Origin: Atopsyche davidsoni
Lineage: Eukaryota > Arthropoda > Insecta > Trichoptera > Hydrobiosidae
DNA: 64,000 nt
Reading direction: 5' to 3'
Assembly: GCA_022113835.1 (NCBI GenBank)
Contig: JAILWY010000005.1
Coordinates: 3,366,501 to 3,430,500, forward strand
Below, one piece after another: positions 1 to 11,268 of this stretch (the first letter of the stretch is position 1; each line of letters begins with the position of its first letter). Below the pieces are notes generated by a model. It was not told where the DNA came from, did not search any database, and saw only the letters and a list, made by a program, of their open reading frames with translations. Made by a program: the position numbers and the translations under genes.

Positions 1-2398
1 TAAATTAAAGAAACAACTTAAATAATTTTGCGCACAATTTTGGCACCTTTAAAACCAGAAAACTTCAAGAATTGAATCTGTAAAATAAATAATTTAAGTA
101 CGTTAAGGGGTCTTTTGCCTTGGGGTAACTGAGTGGTTGAATGGTTTCAACAATTACTTATTACTGAGGAATTATAGTACCCTTGGTAAATGTTGTCAAT
201 TTTTTATGTGATTTTAATAAGTCCTTTATCAATCTATCAATTGAATTGAAACTTAAAATTTGTTTTCGTTTGCTTGTAATATATACGCTTTCTATGCTGA
301 TACATGTTTATTGAGTTTATTAATCTGAAAATTAGTTTTATAATTGTATAAACAGTTTGAACTATCTCTTAGTTGATGAAATAAGGAGGTTTCGTTTTAT
401 TTACCATATCTAAGATGTGTGGATTTGAATTTCATATGTGTCATACAAATGTGTACTTATACGTTTATGTCGGTGAATATTTTTTTGGGGCAGTGTAAAA
501 GCAAAACTAAAAAGATTTAGAGGTAAAAAAATATTTTACAAAATTTACTCGTGAGCTTTTAGGCTTCAATATTTAAGCTTTTATTTTTCATAAAATCTTT
601 GACGGGATTATTTTAACAAGCAAGAAGCCGGTAAGCTCTTCTCTGAAATAAGACATTACCTTTTTTATTGACTTATTCTCGAATTCTTCGTGTCAATGTC
701 AGATGCTACCTTGAACTAAGAGGGAAAAAAAACTTTAATATCAAAATATAAATATAGATTTTAAAAAAATATTAACACACACTGGTTTTGTTTGTTGTAC
801 TCCGTATGTATACAACCAATATGTATATTTGTAAAATCCTCGTGTGTTTTCAGCTCTCAATGTTTGATATACAATTGTATATAATGTGGCTTAAATTCAT
901 AGAGGATTGAATTTTTTTTCGCAAAATTAAAAAACCTCAAAAAAGATCTGCAACATGATAAGAATATGAAACCTAAACGAATTAATCTGTTGATTAAAAA
1001 CAATGAAAAAATCTTATGGCCCATCGGGAACATAATTATTTCGTCATTTTTTTACACGTGTGACACTAATCAATGTTTATAAAACAGATAACGCAAACAA
1101 GTCAAAAGCGTGTTTTATAGCATCAACAGCAAAAAATAAGTGTCAAAAATACTTGCAAAAAACCGGTGCTATATATGGTCGAGACAGGTTTCCGTTGCAT
1201 TGACTGTGGCGTAGAAAAAAACACTTTGATGAATTCTTGGAAATTTGCCGTACGTACAAATAAAGTCTCCGAGACCCGCGCTAGACCTTGCAACCGCTGA
1301 TTAAATAGCTATCAAAACCTTGTGGCATTATAGTAATGTGTTTATTTAGAATATTCTTTAAATTATATAATATCACAGTATCAAAAAAGTCTCTCATTTT
1401 TTAATATCTTTTACTATCTAAATACAACTCACTCTTGTCTTAAAACATAGCTGTTTTTAAAATTTTAATGTATCAATATATACATATTTTAAGGCACTGT
1501 CAAGGGTCATTGCATCTTCTCAATTATATGTTCTCGATTTATATAAAATATTTGTTTAAAAGTTTCCTTAGTACAGTGTGCTACTTACGAAACCATCAAA
1601 GTGTACGTGTGATTGTAAAAATGATTTTGCGTACTAGAGATGGCCGTTTTGAATAAAAATTAAAAACATCACATCAACAATTTACTTTAATAACATAAAA
1701 TAAACTGGGACTTGACAGGACCGAAATTATACCATTTCATAAGTTACCTACAAAATCAATTATGTACATAATATATAAGCGTTTAGTTTTTGACAAAATA
1801 AACTCTACAACAGTTATCACGCAAATTGACGCAATACTAAAATAAAAAGTTGCGCTTTGTGACACAGCCCGTAAATGTATACGACCTTCGGGTGCCACGA
1901 GATTAATTCACACGTCTGAGGTCCGCTCGTACCCAAATTGACTTGACACATGTCCGATAGAATCAATTTTTTTCTCAAGTATGTAGACCGCGACGAATTG
2001 AATCGCTTAGAGACCTTACAGGAAAATTACTCAATACTTACGTCACCCCTGGTAAAACACCAAAAGGGTGTCAACAAATGCGATAAATTTAAACAAAAAA
2101 ATCGCTTAGACCCTTTGTCTCATATTTTAAATGGGAAATTGAAATTATGTAAATAGCTTTCTAACAAAAATTATGAAAACTTTCATATAAATAACACGCA
2201 AGAAAATATTGATAAATAGTGGTATAAACATTATATTTATTATCTATCTCAAGCATACGTGTTTTTTCTCTAGATTCAAAGGGAAGGTAAGCTCTATGAG
2301 AAAAAAAACCTCTATAATACACGTTGTATTCTGGTTAAGTTATTTTCATAATAAAGTTACGTCCATATAATTTTCAAAAAAAATTATATTAACTAAAC
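1..2398. other. A+T-rich DNA, no gene recognised
   Basis: No frame here looks like a gene. The two longest open frames (1468-1656 and 1950-2156, plus strand) are under 70 codons, rich in residues encoded by A+T-rich codons, and match nothing I know. A slightly GC-richer stretch at about 1170-1310 has no open frame of note. I see no tRNA or inverted-repeat structure. Confidence 0.6.
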
Positions 2399-2616
2399 CA
2401 GAGGTCCCCAACCTTTTTGCACCCAGCAGCACATTTTAGGATGCCGGTCGGGCGGCGGGCACCATTTATTTTTAAAAAATATATATATTTCTCTGTTTAA
2501 TTACTAAATTTATTGTAAGCGTAGAGATCTTTTTATCGCGGTCGCACAGCGGCGGGCACACGTAAAACTGTCGGCGGGCGCCACGGTGCCCGCGGGCATA
2601 GGATTGGGGACCACTG
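2399..2616. mobile_element. Non-autonomous hAT-type MITE, 218 bp
   Basis: The ends form a terminal inverted repeat: the left end starts CAGAGGTCCCCAACC and the right end, read on the minus strand, starts CAGTGGTCCCCAATCC. CAGNGGTCCCCAA is a classic hAT-type end. The element is flanked by an 8-bp target duplication with one difference, AACTAAAC (2391-2398) and CACTAAAC (2617-2624), the length expected for hAT. It contains no transposase frame. The interior carries three copies of a GGCGGGC-type motif (about 2450, 2552 and 2573), far richer in GC than its surroundings. It would have been moved by a hAT transposase encoded elsewhere. Confidence 0.88.
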
Positions 2617-3241
2617 CACTAAACCAATACAAAAATTCTTAAAATTTTAAAACACATAAAAAAAAATTGATCTATATTTAATTCACATATATTTGTCAGC
2701 ATCAAAATAATTTAACATCATTCATATTTTATAAACAAAGCTCGCATCGGTCCAGCGTCTAGCGGCGATGCATCATCCTTATCACCTGATCAGCCGGGGC
2801 GTCAGGTGGGCGAGGGACCAGCATCCAAAAACAAAAGAGCCCCGCGTCAAAACAAACGAGCGTCCCATCGGCGCAGACTTGACACTTTTCGGGACCCTAT
2901 CGCGCCGATCATCTAATTGGCGCATTTAATGTCGCTTGAAATTATCTCAAGAGGAATCCGATCTTCGATGGATTGCCTTTTACGAATCGGTTTACCTTTT
3001 ACGTATTGGACGTATGGACGCAGCAGCTCACGCTGAATATTCGTTAATTGTATCTGGTCGAATGGTGTCATGTTATTTTTTTTTAAGAATTTAAACTACT
3101 TTACAGTTGAAATTCATAAACCTACCTAAGCACAAATACATGTCATTTTACACCACGGATAATTAAAAAATATATATAAAAATGTTTTCTATCGCTGATG
3201 TATTGACGCTTTCGAGCGCTGTGACGTCATCGATAATTTAC

Positions 3242-3263
3242 AAACAACGATATATCGTTGTTT
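3242..3263. repeat. Perfect 22-bp palindrome
   Basis: The 11-base half AAACAACGATA is followed at once by its exact reverse complement. It lies in a short stretch that also has TGACGTCATCGATAA just upstream (about 3221-3235), which contains a CRE-like TGACGTCA site. A perfect palindrome of this length suggests a dimer binding site or a small cruciform, but chance in A+T-rich DNA is possible. Confidence 0.6.
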
Positions 3264-6200
3264 AGCAGTCAAAAGATTAAACGTAAAACACACATACCGA
3301 CGAAAACATAAATATATTTTTCAGGCAATGAAATGAAAAACTTAAGCTATCGTTATGTTAAAAATATTTTAATTGTATACGTCGAATTATTAAAATATAA
3401 ATTTAATTAAGATTTTTTTACGTGAAACGTACAGTATTTAAGCCCACGAACCATAGTTGTTGCCTTTTTCTTATAAGGGCCTGTAATATAGTAAGGATAC
3501 TCTATCTACACAGCCAATGAAAGTTTCATCCCTTGACAAAATAATTCGTTCTTTTAATCTGTGACTATTAAATTATTTTTTTGATACACCCATATTTTTA
3601 AAACGATGCATCTGCACGAGAAATTAATTTTAAAGCTGCCTTGTAAATTTGTATTTAAAGTTTTTATTTTTTTATATTTAAACACGATGGGTCTGATTGC
3701 CATAAAGAAAGACAGAAGTCAAGTTTGGTCAAATGATTTTTAACTGACTGATTTAAGAAATGGATATTTTGCTGGGAGTCAATTGATCAATTAAAAAAGG
3801 CATTTTTTATTAGGAGGGACCATCGATCATTTAATATTAACCACCATATAAAAGACGTGTTTTATTTGCAAACGCTTAAAAATTAAGATAACACTTCTGT
3901 TGCTAAAACGATGATATTGATAAATGAATCAGTATTGAGATTACGTGTATGAATTTTAAACGATGACATATAATAAGAATTGAGATTGATATACCCGATA
4001 AAAAAAACTCCATTAAAAAATATTTTGATTTATTGCAATACCTCATAAAAATCATTCGATTAATCAACGTCCAGATGAATGCGATTCACCTAATTAAAGG
4101 GTTAATTTTTGCGTTCTACTTTCTCATGAATAATGATTGCTTATTTGGAAACCAAATGAAAGATTTTTTTAAAAGATTATTTTTATTATTCGTACGTTTT
4201 CGGCGCAAAATGCAAATAACGTGTTTTATGTCCAAAAGAAGCATCGCGGTCCGCCGCAAAGGGTTAACGAATAACTATTTCGCTCCGGCCTCTGAATTCA
4301 GTTTATAATTAAAATGTTAATTAAGAACGAAAAAAAGCATCCTAGGTAAGGGGTGGCGAACTCTGGGCACTCGGACCACCTGTTCCCGACAGTGACAGCG
4401 GGTATTGAGAACGATTATATTTTTTTATAACATGTAATTACTATCAAATATTATCAATAATAACTGTTTTAAAATTACGATATATTTTTTTACATAGATA
4501 ATCTTATTGACATGTTTAAAAAAGAGGTTTTGAATACTATTTTTTATTACAGAATGTAAAAATTAATAATCTGGTAAGGTCTATCTAGTCTATCTTAATA
4601 GCTATTTTATCTTTTCACAAAGCTTCAGTGTTACAACAAACATTTAAAACTTCAGTTGTATTTTAAGTTGACTTAATTTATTTTTATTAAGCAATTATGT
4701 CGAAATTACTCGTCACTTAAACAATATTTAGATAAAATACGATTAAAAAAAGGAAAAAGCTTTTATTTGAATAGATCACACTAAACAACGTAAATCATTT
4801 ATATAAAAATCCATTAAACAGGAATTTTAATTGGTGAAAATTCTAGGAATTAACCATTCGGTTTACTTTTGGTTTATTAGTTCTAATGATTATACAATAC
4901 ATATTTTTAGAGATATATACAAAACAATTAGTTTCTAAATCTAAATCCATGCGTTAGTGAACTTGTTTCTTCTGTTGGGAGCATTTTACTCGTGGAGATG
5001 ATTTACTTAAAGCTAAAGATGTTTGATTTGAGATTGTATACAAGCTTTTATCATGATTCCCACAAGGGTAAAAGGAAAAGTATTTTCATTAGCTATTGAC
5101 ATTTTAAAAAAATATTATAAGCTCCATAAATATTTAGATTGATTTCATATATAACTCCTATTTTTCGATTGTAATTTGTAAGGATTATGAAATATTTTTG
5201 TTTAGATCATCAGAGTTTAGGTTTTTTCATTATAACACAACAAGTCAACATTTTCATAAATCGATATAAATTAAAAATAATTTTAAAATTAAAAAAATGT
5301 TGACAGCATCTGTTATAGAGGGTGGCCCGAAATGGTCAGAGAACAAAACTCACGGAGCAGACTTCACAAAGAACCCTCTTTGAAGCAAATTAGTCACTCC
5401 TATTGAAGTCACTTCGTTTGTATCAAATTAGAGTGTGTTTTCAACGAAAATTTCTTGTTCCGTGAGTTGTTTGACTAAAAACGTAATACATTGTGTATTT
5501 AGATTGTCTTCAATTATTTATTTTAAAAACCTTGATGCACAGTTGTACTGTTTTACTTTTGCCAATATTTTGAAAAATTTATTTTCTTTTTAATATCGCA
5601 GTGAATATCAATGTCAAGTATGTATTACATTAGAGCACGGGGTTAATTCCATGCTATCAAACTTTTTCCCAACTCTACTTCTGTCTCCCTCCAGACAGAG
5701 ATGGACGGCAAGATGGCGACTGGGACTGTCTCCTCCAGTCTTGCAAGAAGGATGCGCGTTCATAATTCATAAGATAGTTAAGCTCGCTCTAACGAGACGT
5801 CAGACATTAGCTTTTTTTTCCTCTTGCTCTCACAGATACTTCTTTGTAAGGGCGGTGGAGCAAAGACATGATTCAAGATCGCTATGAGAATAAACTGGTA
5901 TTTGATAAAAATCTTGCTCAAAATATATACATTTATACGTTTCAAAGTCTAGAGGTTGCACAGTTGCTCAATAATCCAAGGAACCTGGTCTAGAATTTCG
6001 ATTTGTTGCTACAAATGAAGAATTTTGATTATTTTTTCTCACCAATCTGCAACAATTACGTTTTTCTTACAAAATGTATTTTTAGTAAAAAAAAACTTGT
6101 TCACCTTTCTTTTTTATTAAATAAACAGTATAATGTACGTAAAATTTTACTAAAGGTAGTATCGATATTTTTATATAATACTTTACATGAAAAATATATT

Positions 6201-9007
6201 TTAACTTATTTTGTATGTATAAGGCATTAAACACGCAATTATGAATATACGATGAAAACTACTTATGTTATAAACAGCAGTCATTTAAATAAGATTTAAA
6301 AATTCATTATTTTTAAAGAAGTTTATGGTTCTTAAGGTTGTAAAGTAATTTTAAAATATTGCATTGTATTTACAAGGAATACAAAAAATATTATGGTGGT
6401 CAATATAAATACCACGGGCTGAATGATTTTTTTGTCTCTTCGGAAAATATTTATCATCTTGTGCATATTTTTATATGGACCTCATACAGGGGCATATATG
6501 AATATTGCACATACCATACCCTTCAATATTAGTTTACGAACAGATTTTCTAGGATTTTAAATGTTTTACTTGAATCAGTCAAAAAAATCACTACCAATAT
6601 TAAACACTTCTCTAATGTCATTATTTGTATGAAAATTATCAGATGCTTGATCACATGCACAGACTTATTTTATTGGCGATATATTGTACTCACTCAAAAC
6701 TACGAGATTAATCCTATTAACACAGATATTTTTTGACCCCTTGCTTCCAAGTAAAAAAGCCTAACCTTTATGAATAACGTAGATCTCAAAGCCTTTAAAC
6801 CAAATTTTGTCTTCGAAATTCATTTCATGATTTCATTACTATAAATTAGGCTTGCAAGGACTCGTGACTCTGAAGGTGTCAATATTTAAAATTGTGTACA
6901 GTAAAAAAATTTGTGGAACAAAAAATATTCCTCGGTACACTTAGCTGTATTTATTTTCAGTTTATGAAAAATAATATGGCACAGTATTGTAACCCCAGCC
7001 CAGATAGAGGTACGCATTCCTTTGAATATTTCTTCCTTCAGGAGACGATAACTGCTATTGGAAAATCATTATTGCCTTCCTCATAAATATGGTTCATCCC
7101 GAAAGCCCATGTATATTCCAAGCTCGTGCTTATCCATCTATAAAAGGGAAAATATGTTGGCAGTGGAAAATGTATTTTTAGGGGTTCGGACGGCAATGAA
7201 AAAAATATTTCCAGTTTTTTCTAACTTTTTTATCACGTCACGTTGAGGACTCGTCGGGGTGAATTATTATTGTGACAGACTCCCTGCAGACGCTGGATGG
7301 CAGTCAAGTCACCTTTTATTCAGATGTAAATTAGGTTTACGTACCTGAAGCCTGAAAAAAACCTAAACTCGCTGTAAACTGGGCTTTAAAACTCATGGTA
7401 TTTTCCCGTAAAGGGGCCGCATTTATCACCTATGGGACGCAAAAAATGTATATTATTGAAGAAAAAATATAGCCGTAATGCATATTTAAATAAAATTGTT
7501 GTAGTTATTAATAATTTCATGCCAAATTTAAGATGATAAATTTATTTTAATAAATGTATATCTATTAACCGATACTTAATAATTTAACTTATAGTATTTT
7601 ATTTTTTTCATCTTTAAAAAATTAATAGTAAATTTATGGAAAAATTAAGAGTATGAATCAATGCTGATAATAAACTATATCTCTTCATTTAATCATTTTT
7701 ACAGAAAAAAATATGTAAGAAATACCGCTTGTATTTATATGTATATATTTTACCTGTTTTCAATAAAGTTGTACGCAATTATTTCATCAAAGGTAGTCAT
7801 AGTAACGAACGGTCGCTATAAATCTTTTGAATAAACGAGAATAAATAGCATCAGAATGATGTCCTGGCTTCACCAACGCAAGAGAAATCTCGGAGAGAAC
7901 GCCGCACAGAGCTCCCGGCCAAGGCAATCAAAGTTAAAATAAAGTTACCCTTTAGGAAAGGGTTGAACCAGTTTACATAATCTTACCTAATCTAACCCCA
8001 AGACAAATAAAGGTGTAAGCTTTATGATTTTACTTGAATTTTATAAAACACAACAAAGAACAGCGTGAGGAGCACTTGTGAATTCTTGAGTGTAATACTG
8101 TGTAATATTTTTTGTCCTCTCAACGTTTCTGAAGATAGCTCCAGTACCGAGACCGAAACTTTTAAAGACAAAAACCACTACGCAGCAATGCATTCAAAGT
8201 CCTACGTTTAACAGCTTGAAATTCAATTTTTTTAAACATTAACGGCACATTTTCAAATTAGAAAAATCTATCGGAAATGCTTTGTAGCAAAAGACTCCGT
8301 ACTTTACAAATTTCAACTACATATATAAAAAGGTTCTAGGACATGCAAGAGGTCATTTATATTTGCTGTGAAAAATAAGAATGAATGATGAGATCACACT
8401 ATTATTATATGAATATTATCATTAGTTGTGTGACTTAAATACATATTTTTTAATTTTGGCTGCCAATGGCAACCCTGTGCTTGAGACTGGTTTGTGATTC
8501 GCGAGTGTTCTTCAGTGGCCGGCAAATGATAAAATACACACGCCTCTCATGTACCTCCGGTGAGCTCACTCTGCTGTGTACATTGTATGCCTACTTCACA
8601 TAGTGGACTCTGTGCTGCAAGGATTCTATTCCTGTAAGGATACTAACATACTCGTCATAGGCACACGGCTAGTTGAGGCTGTATTATTCAATATTTTTTT
8701 AGTCAATTTAGAGATTTAAGTTTATAATCAGTCAAAAAGCATACAGCATAGTTCAAAAGGAGAATAACTTAAATTACAAATACGAATCAAAAGATCCTGA
8801 AAGCTATCTCAATAACGAATACCTATATTTCCAGTAAGCAAAATTCAACCAATAATAGGTACAGAACTCCAAATATCTCACTGACTTATATTTATTTAAA
8901 AATAAGACATCCGTGTTTTTGTTGTTTGTTGTGGCTTTTTTGCTATTTCTGAAAGTGAGCAATATGAATATATGTCATTATCACAATTTAAACTTATAAA
9001 CCTTTTT

Positions 9008-9162
9008 CACACGCTGCGGCACAACTGACAACCGAATAGCGAATAGTGAATAGCGTCCTCTTTTGTGTTGTTTACTCTGACTATACTACAAACAAACACC
9101 CAAAATAATGGGATGTCATTGGATAATTGCAAATCGATTGTTTGTTGTGTCGCTGCATGTGT
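9008..9162. mobile_element. Short MITE-like inverted repeat (CACACGCTGCGRCACAAC ends)
   Basis: The left arm at 9008-9034 (CACACGCTGCGGCACAAC...) is matched by an inverted right arm at 9136-9162, agreeing at about 21 of 27 positions. Related single ends occur at 46095-46125 (minus) and 54307-54330 (plus, ACACACGCTGCGACACAAC), so this is a dispersed terminal repeat. No target duplication is clear and nothing is coded. The superfamily is unknown to me. Confidence 0.45.
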
Positions 9163-10386
9163 AGCCGGCTGTATTTTCGCAAAACTATCTATTGAATTCT
9201 GTATCATATACATTTTTGTATTTTATTTTCTATAACAATATAAATCTATTAGAAAACAGAAATCAATGCTATAAATCATACTTTGAATAGTGCTTTTCTC
9301 TGCGTATAAATACTCTAAAATTCGTGGAACTCATACAAAATTATTGACTTCTACTTCATAAAATATTATATTTAATATTACAAAAATATCCCAAAAATCT
9401 TCTTGTTATATTATATTGTTAGGCTCTGCAATATATCAGTTTTTCTCCTACAATATATGTAACATGTTTTATGCTATATCTATTTTAATAGACTATTACA
9501 ATTCAATCTTTTAACCATTTAAAATATGTGTAAATCATATTGAATAATGTAAGACAGTAATCTATTACATATATCAATTTGAGATTTTTTTTTTGCCATA
9601 ATAAATATAAAATGATCACTTTTTTGTAAAGAATAAAGAATTAAAACAAGCTTACAACTATTAAAATGACTATATATTTGTATTGAAATCCATAACAAGT
9701 TATGTTGATGCTATCAAAAAAAGACATAACTAAGTGTATGATTATAGGATGTAAGGATTTACCTATTTATTAATAACAAAGTTAAATTAAAAAATCATGT
9801 GTATTTAGAAATCTTATTAAAATATTTTTAGTTTTATGTAAAAAAGTAAAAAACATGAAAATTAAGATTTAAGGACTATTTCAAAGTACAAAAGTTTGTG
9901 ATGTGGATTTTTCAAAGTTTCTTTTCCCTATAAAATACAGCACTCTAAAAATTAATTGAGCTTAGCGAAAACACTTTATTAATTAGATGAAAATAATATT
10001 CAAATGTTTATTATTAATGGGTAAGAATATAAGACTAGTTGGCTGTATCGGCTGTGAATCAGAGGTAGCTGGTATCGAGTGTCTGCAACTTTACATGCGG
10101 GCATTTAGAAGCCAGGAGTCTGCAGCCTGTTTATGGGCACGGCGTCCCGGCTGGAGGAGCAGGGAACCTGAACGGCTTATCGAGCAAGCTCTTCTCACTC
10201 AAGTGCTCGAGTTTGTACCAACATGACAGCAACGCATGCCAGGGCTTCCACCACACCGAAATAATAAATATCCATTGATTTAGCTCGGATACACTGAAGC
10301 CAAACTTCTCTGCGAGAATGAGAGACCAGGCGGGAAAGCAAGTGTAGGAAGCATTTCAAGGTAATCTGCGTAATTATTATTAGTAG

Positions 10387-10605
10387 ATAGTTATCATAAA
10401 AATCACAAAAGAAATTCTATATGGCTGGAACATATTTGAGATGGTTCTAGAGTCAAGAGATGTTTCTAGTGTCTGGAGGGCAGACCAGCGAGCTTGGGAC
10501 GGAGTCGTCTCCTTTGCCGAGAAGACCATGACCCGAAGGGAGGAGCTCGAGAGGCAACGCCAACTAGACAAGACAAGAACGGCGCTGAAGAGGATCGAAA
10601 GCTGA
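10387..10605 (+). pseudogene. C-terminal relic of an R1-like non-LTR retrotransposon
   Basis: The plus-strand frame is open from 10387 to the stop at 10603-10605. From the ATG at 10441 it encodes 54 residues with the core WRADQRAWDGVVSFAEKTM followed by a highly charged tail (TRREELERQRQLDK). A Trp-x-x-Val-x-x-Phe-x-x-x-x-Met segment followed by a Lys/Glu/Arg-rich end is typical of the extreme C-terminus of R1-clade reverse-transcriptase proteins. That comparison is from memory. Two stop codons in a row (10381-10386) cut the frame off upstream, and no reverse-transcriptase motif precedes it, so this would be a 5'-truncated dead copy. The GC-rich sequence that follows could be its 3' untranslated region. 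An alternative is an unrelated host exon. Confidence 0.4.
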
Positions 10606-10982
10606 AGAGCACGAGACGCCATTTTCATGCTTTTCAGCTTTCATGTTTTCAGCGCATCAACCAACGGAGACACTGTCTCCATAGATAGTAAGGGACGAAT
10701 GTCAGAGACAAGTAGAAGGGAGCGGAGGCAGACTGAGGAACAGCGAAAAGTGCGCTCCCTGGGAAACCCCCCCTCATGAATGAATGAATTGTGTATGATT
10801 ATATTAGATATATTGTATATTATATATAAAAGACCAGCTGTCGGTCCCCGGAAGTAGTACCACAGCACTGCCCGGGGCCGACAGTGTCAAGAGATGAAAT
10901 CAACAGCGCCAAAACCTACAAAAATATTTATCAATTATTTCTCACGGTGCTTACAAATTAATTTAGCCATGATATATATATA
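10606..10982. other. GC-rich tail, then A+T run at the transposon target
   Basis: This continues directly from the R1-like frame and is GC-rich up to about 10780, then has a (GAAT)n-like run (10776-10790) and a hairpin at 10838-10884. It ends in the TA-rich stretch into which the 2.88-kb transposon was inserted. It is compatible with a LINE 3' untranslated region. No poly(A) tail or target duplication was identified. Confidence 0.35.
10838..10884. repeat. GC-rich hairpin, stem of about 13 bp
   Basis: The arm CTGTCGGTCCCCGG (10838-10851) pairs with CCGGGGCCGACAG (10872-10884) with a single unpaired T. The loop is 20 nt. It lies downstream of the R1-like relic and could be a structured 3' untranslated element. 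It is more stable than expected by chance in such A+T-rich DNA. Confidence 0.6.
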
Positions 10983-10997
10983 TTAGGGTGTCCCTTA
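10983..10997. repeat. Terminal inverted repeat, 3' side of transposase
   Basis: TTAGGGTGTCCCTTA, identical to the reverse complement of 13844-13858. It would be the transposase binding and cleavage end. The flanking target is TATATATA. Confidence 0.88.
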
Positions 10998-11268
10998 TAT
11001 GACCAAAAAATTTTTTTTTTCAAATTTCGAAATGGGTACCCTCTACTTTTTTTAGTAATGCTATAAGAGTCTTAAATATAAAATTTCATCTTTCTAGCAT
11101 AATTGCAACCAGTGCCGACCGAGCTTCAAAGTTTAGTAAAAAACGTGTTTTGTCTTGATATTTCGGTCTGGTATAAAATCATTATAAATGCAATAAATTA
11201 AGTAAATAATAGTAAAAATTCAATTAGATGAACATTAATCTTTAATCAAAAACATAAAGTAATAACAA

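Larger units (their letters stand above)
2617..10386. other. Intergenic or intronic DNA with GC-richer pockets
   Basis: No gene was recognised. GC-richer pockets stand out at about 2740-2960, 5330-5400, 5690-5770, 7230-7330, 7860-7950, 8460-8680 and 10030-10250. Open frames over them (5651-5887, 7058-7246, 9987-10226) show no known domain, no convincing splice sites and no stable codon pattern. Such pockets could be conserved regulatory elements or old repeat relics; the sequence alone does not separate these. The rest is A+T-rich with simple runs. Confidence 0.5.
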
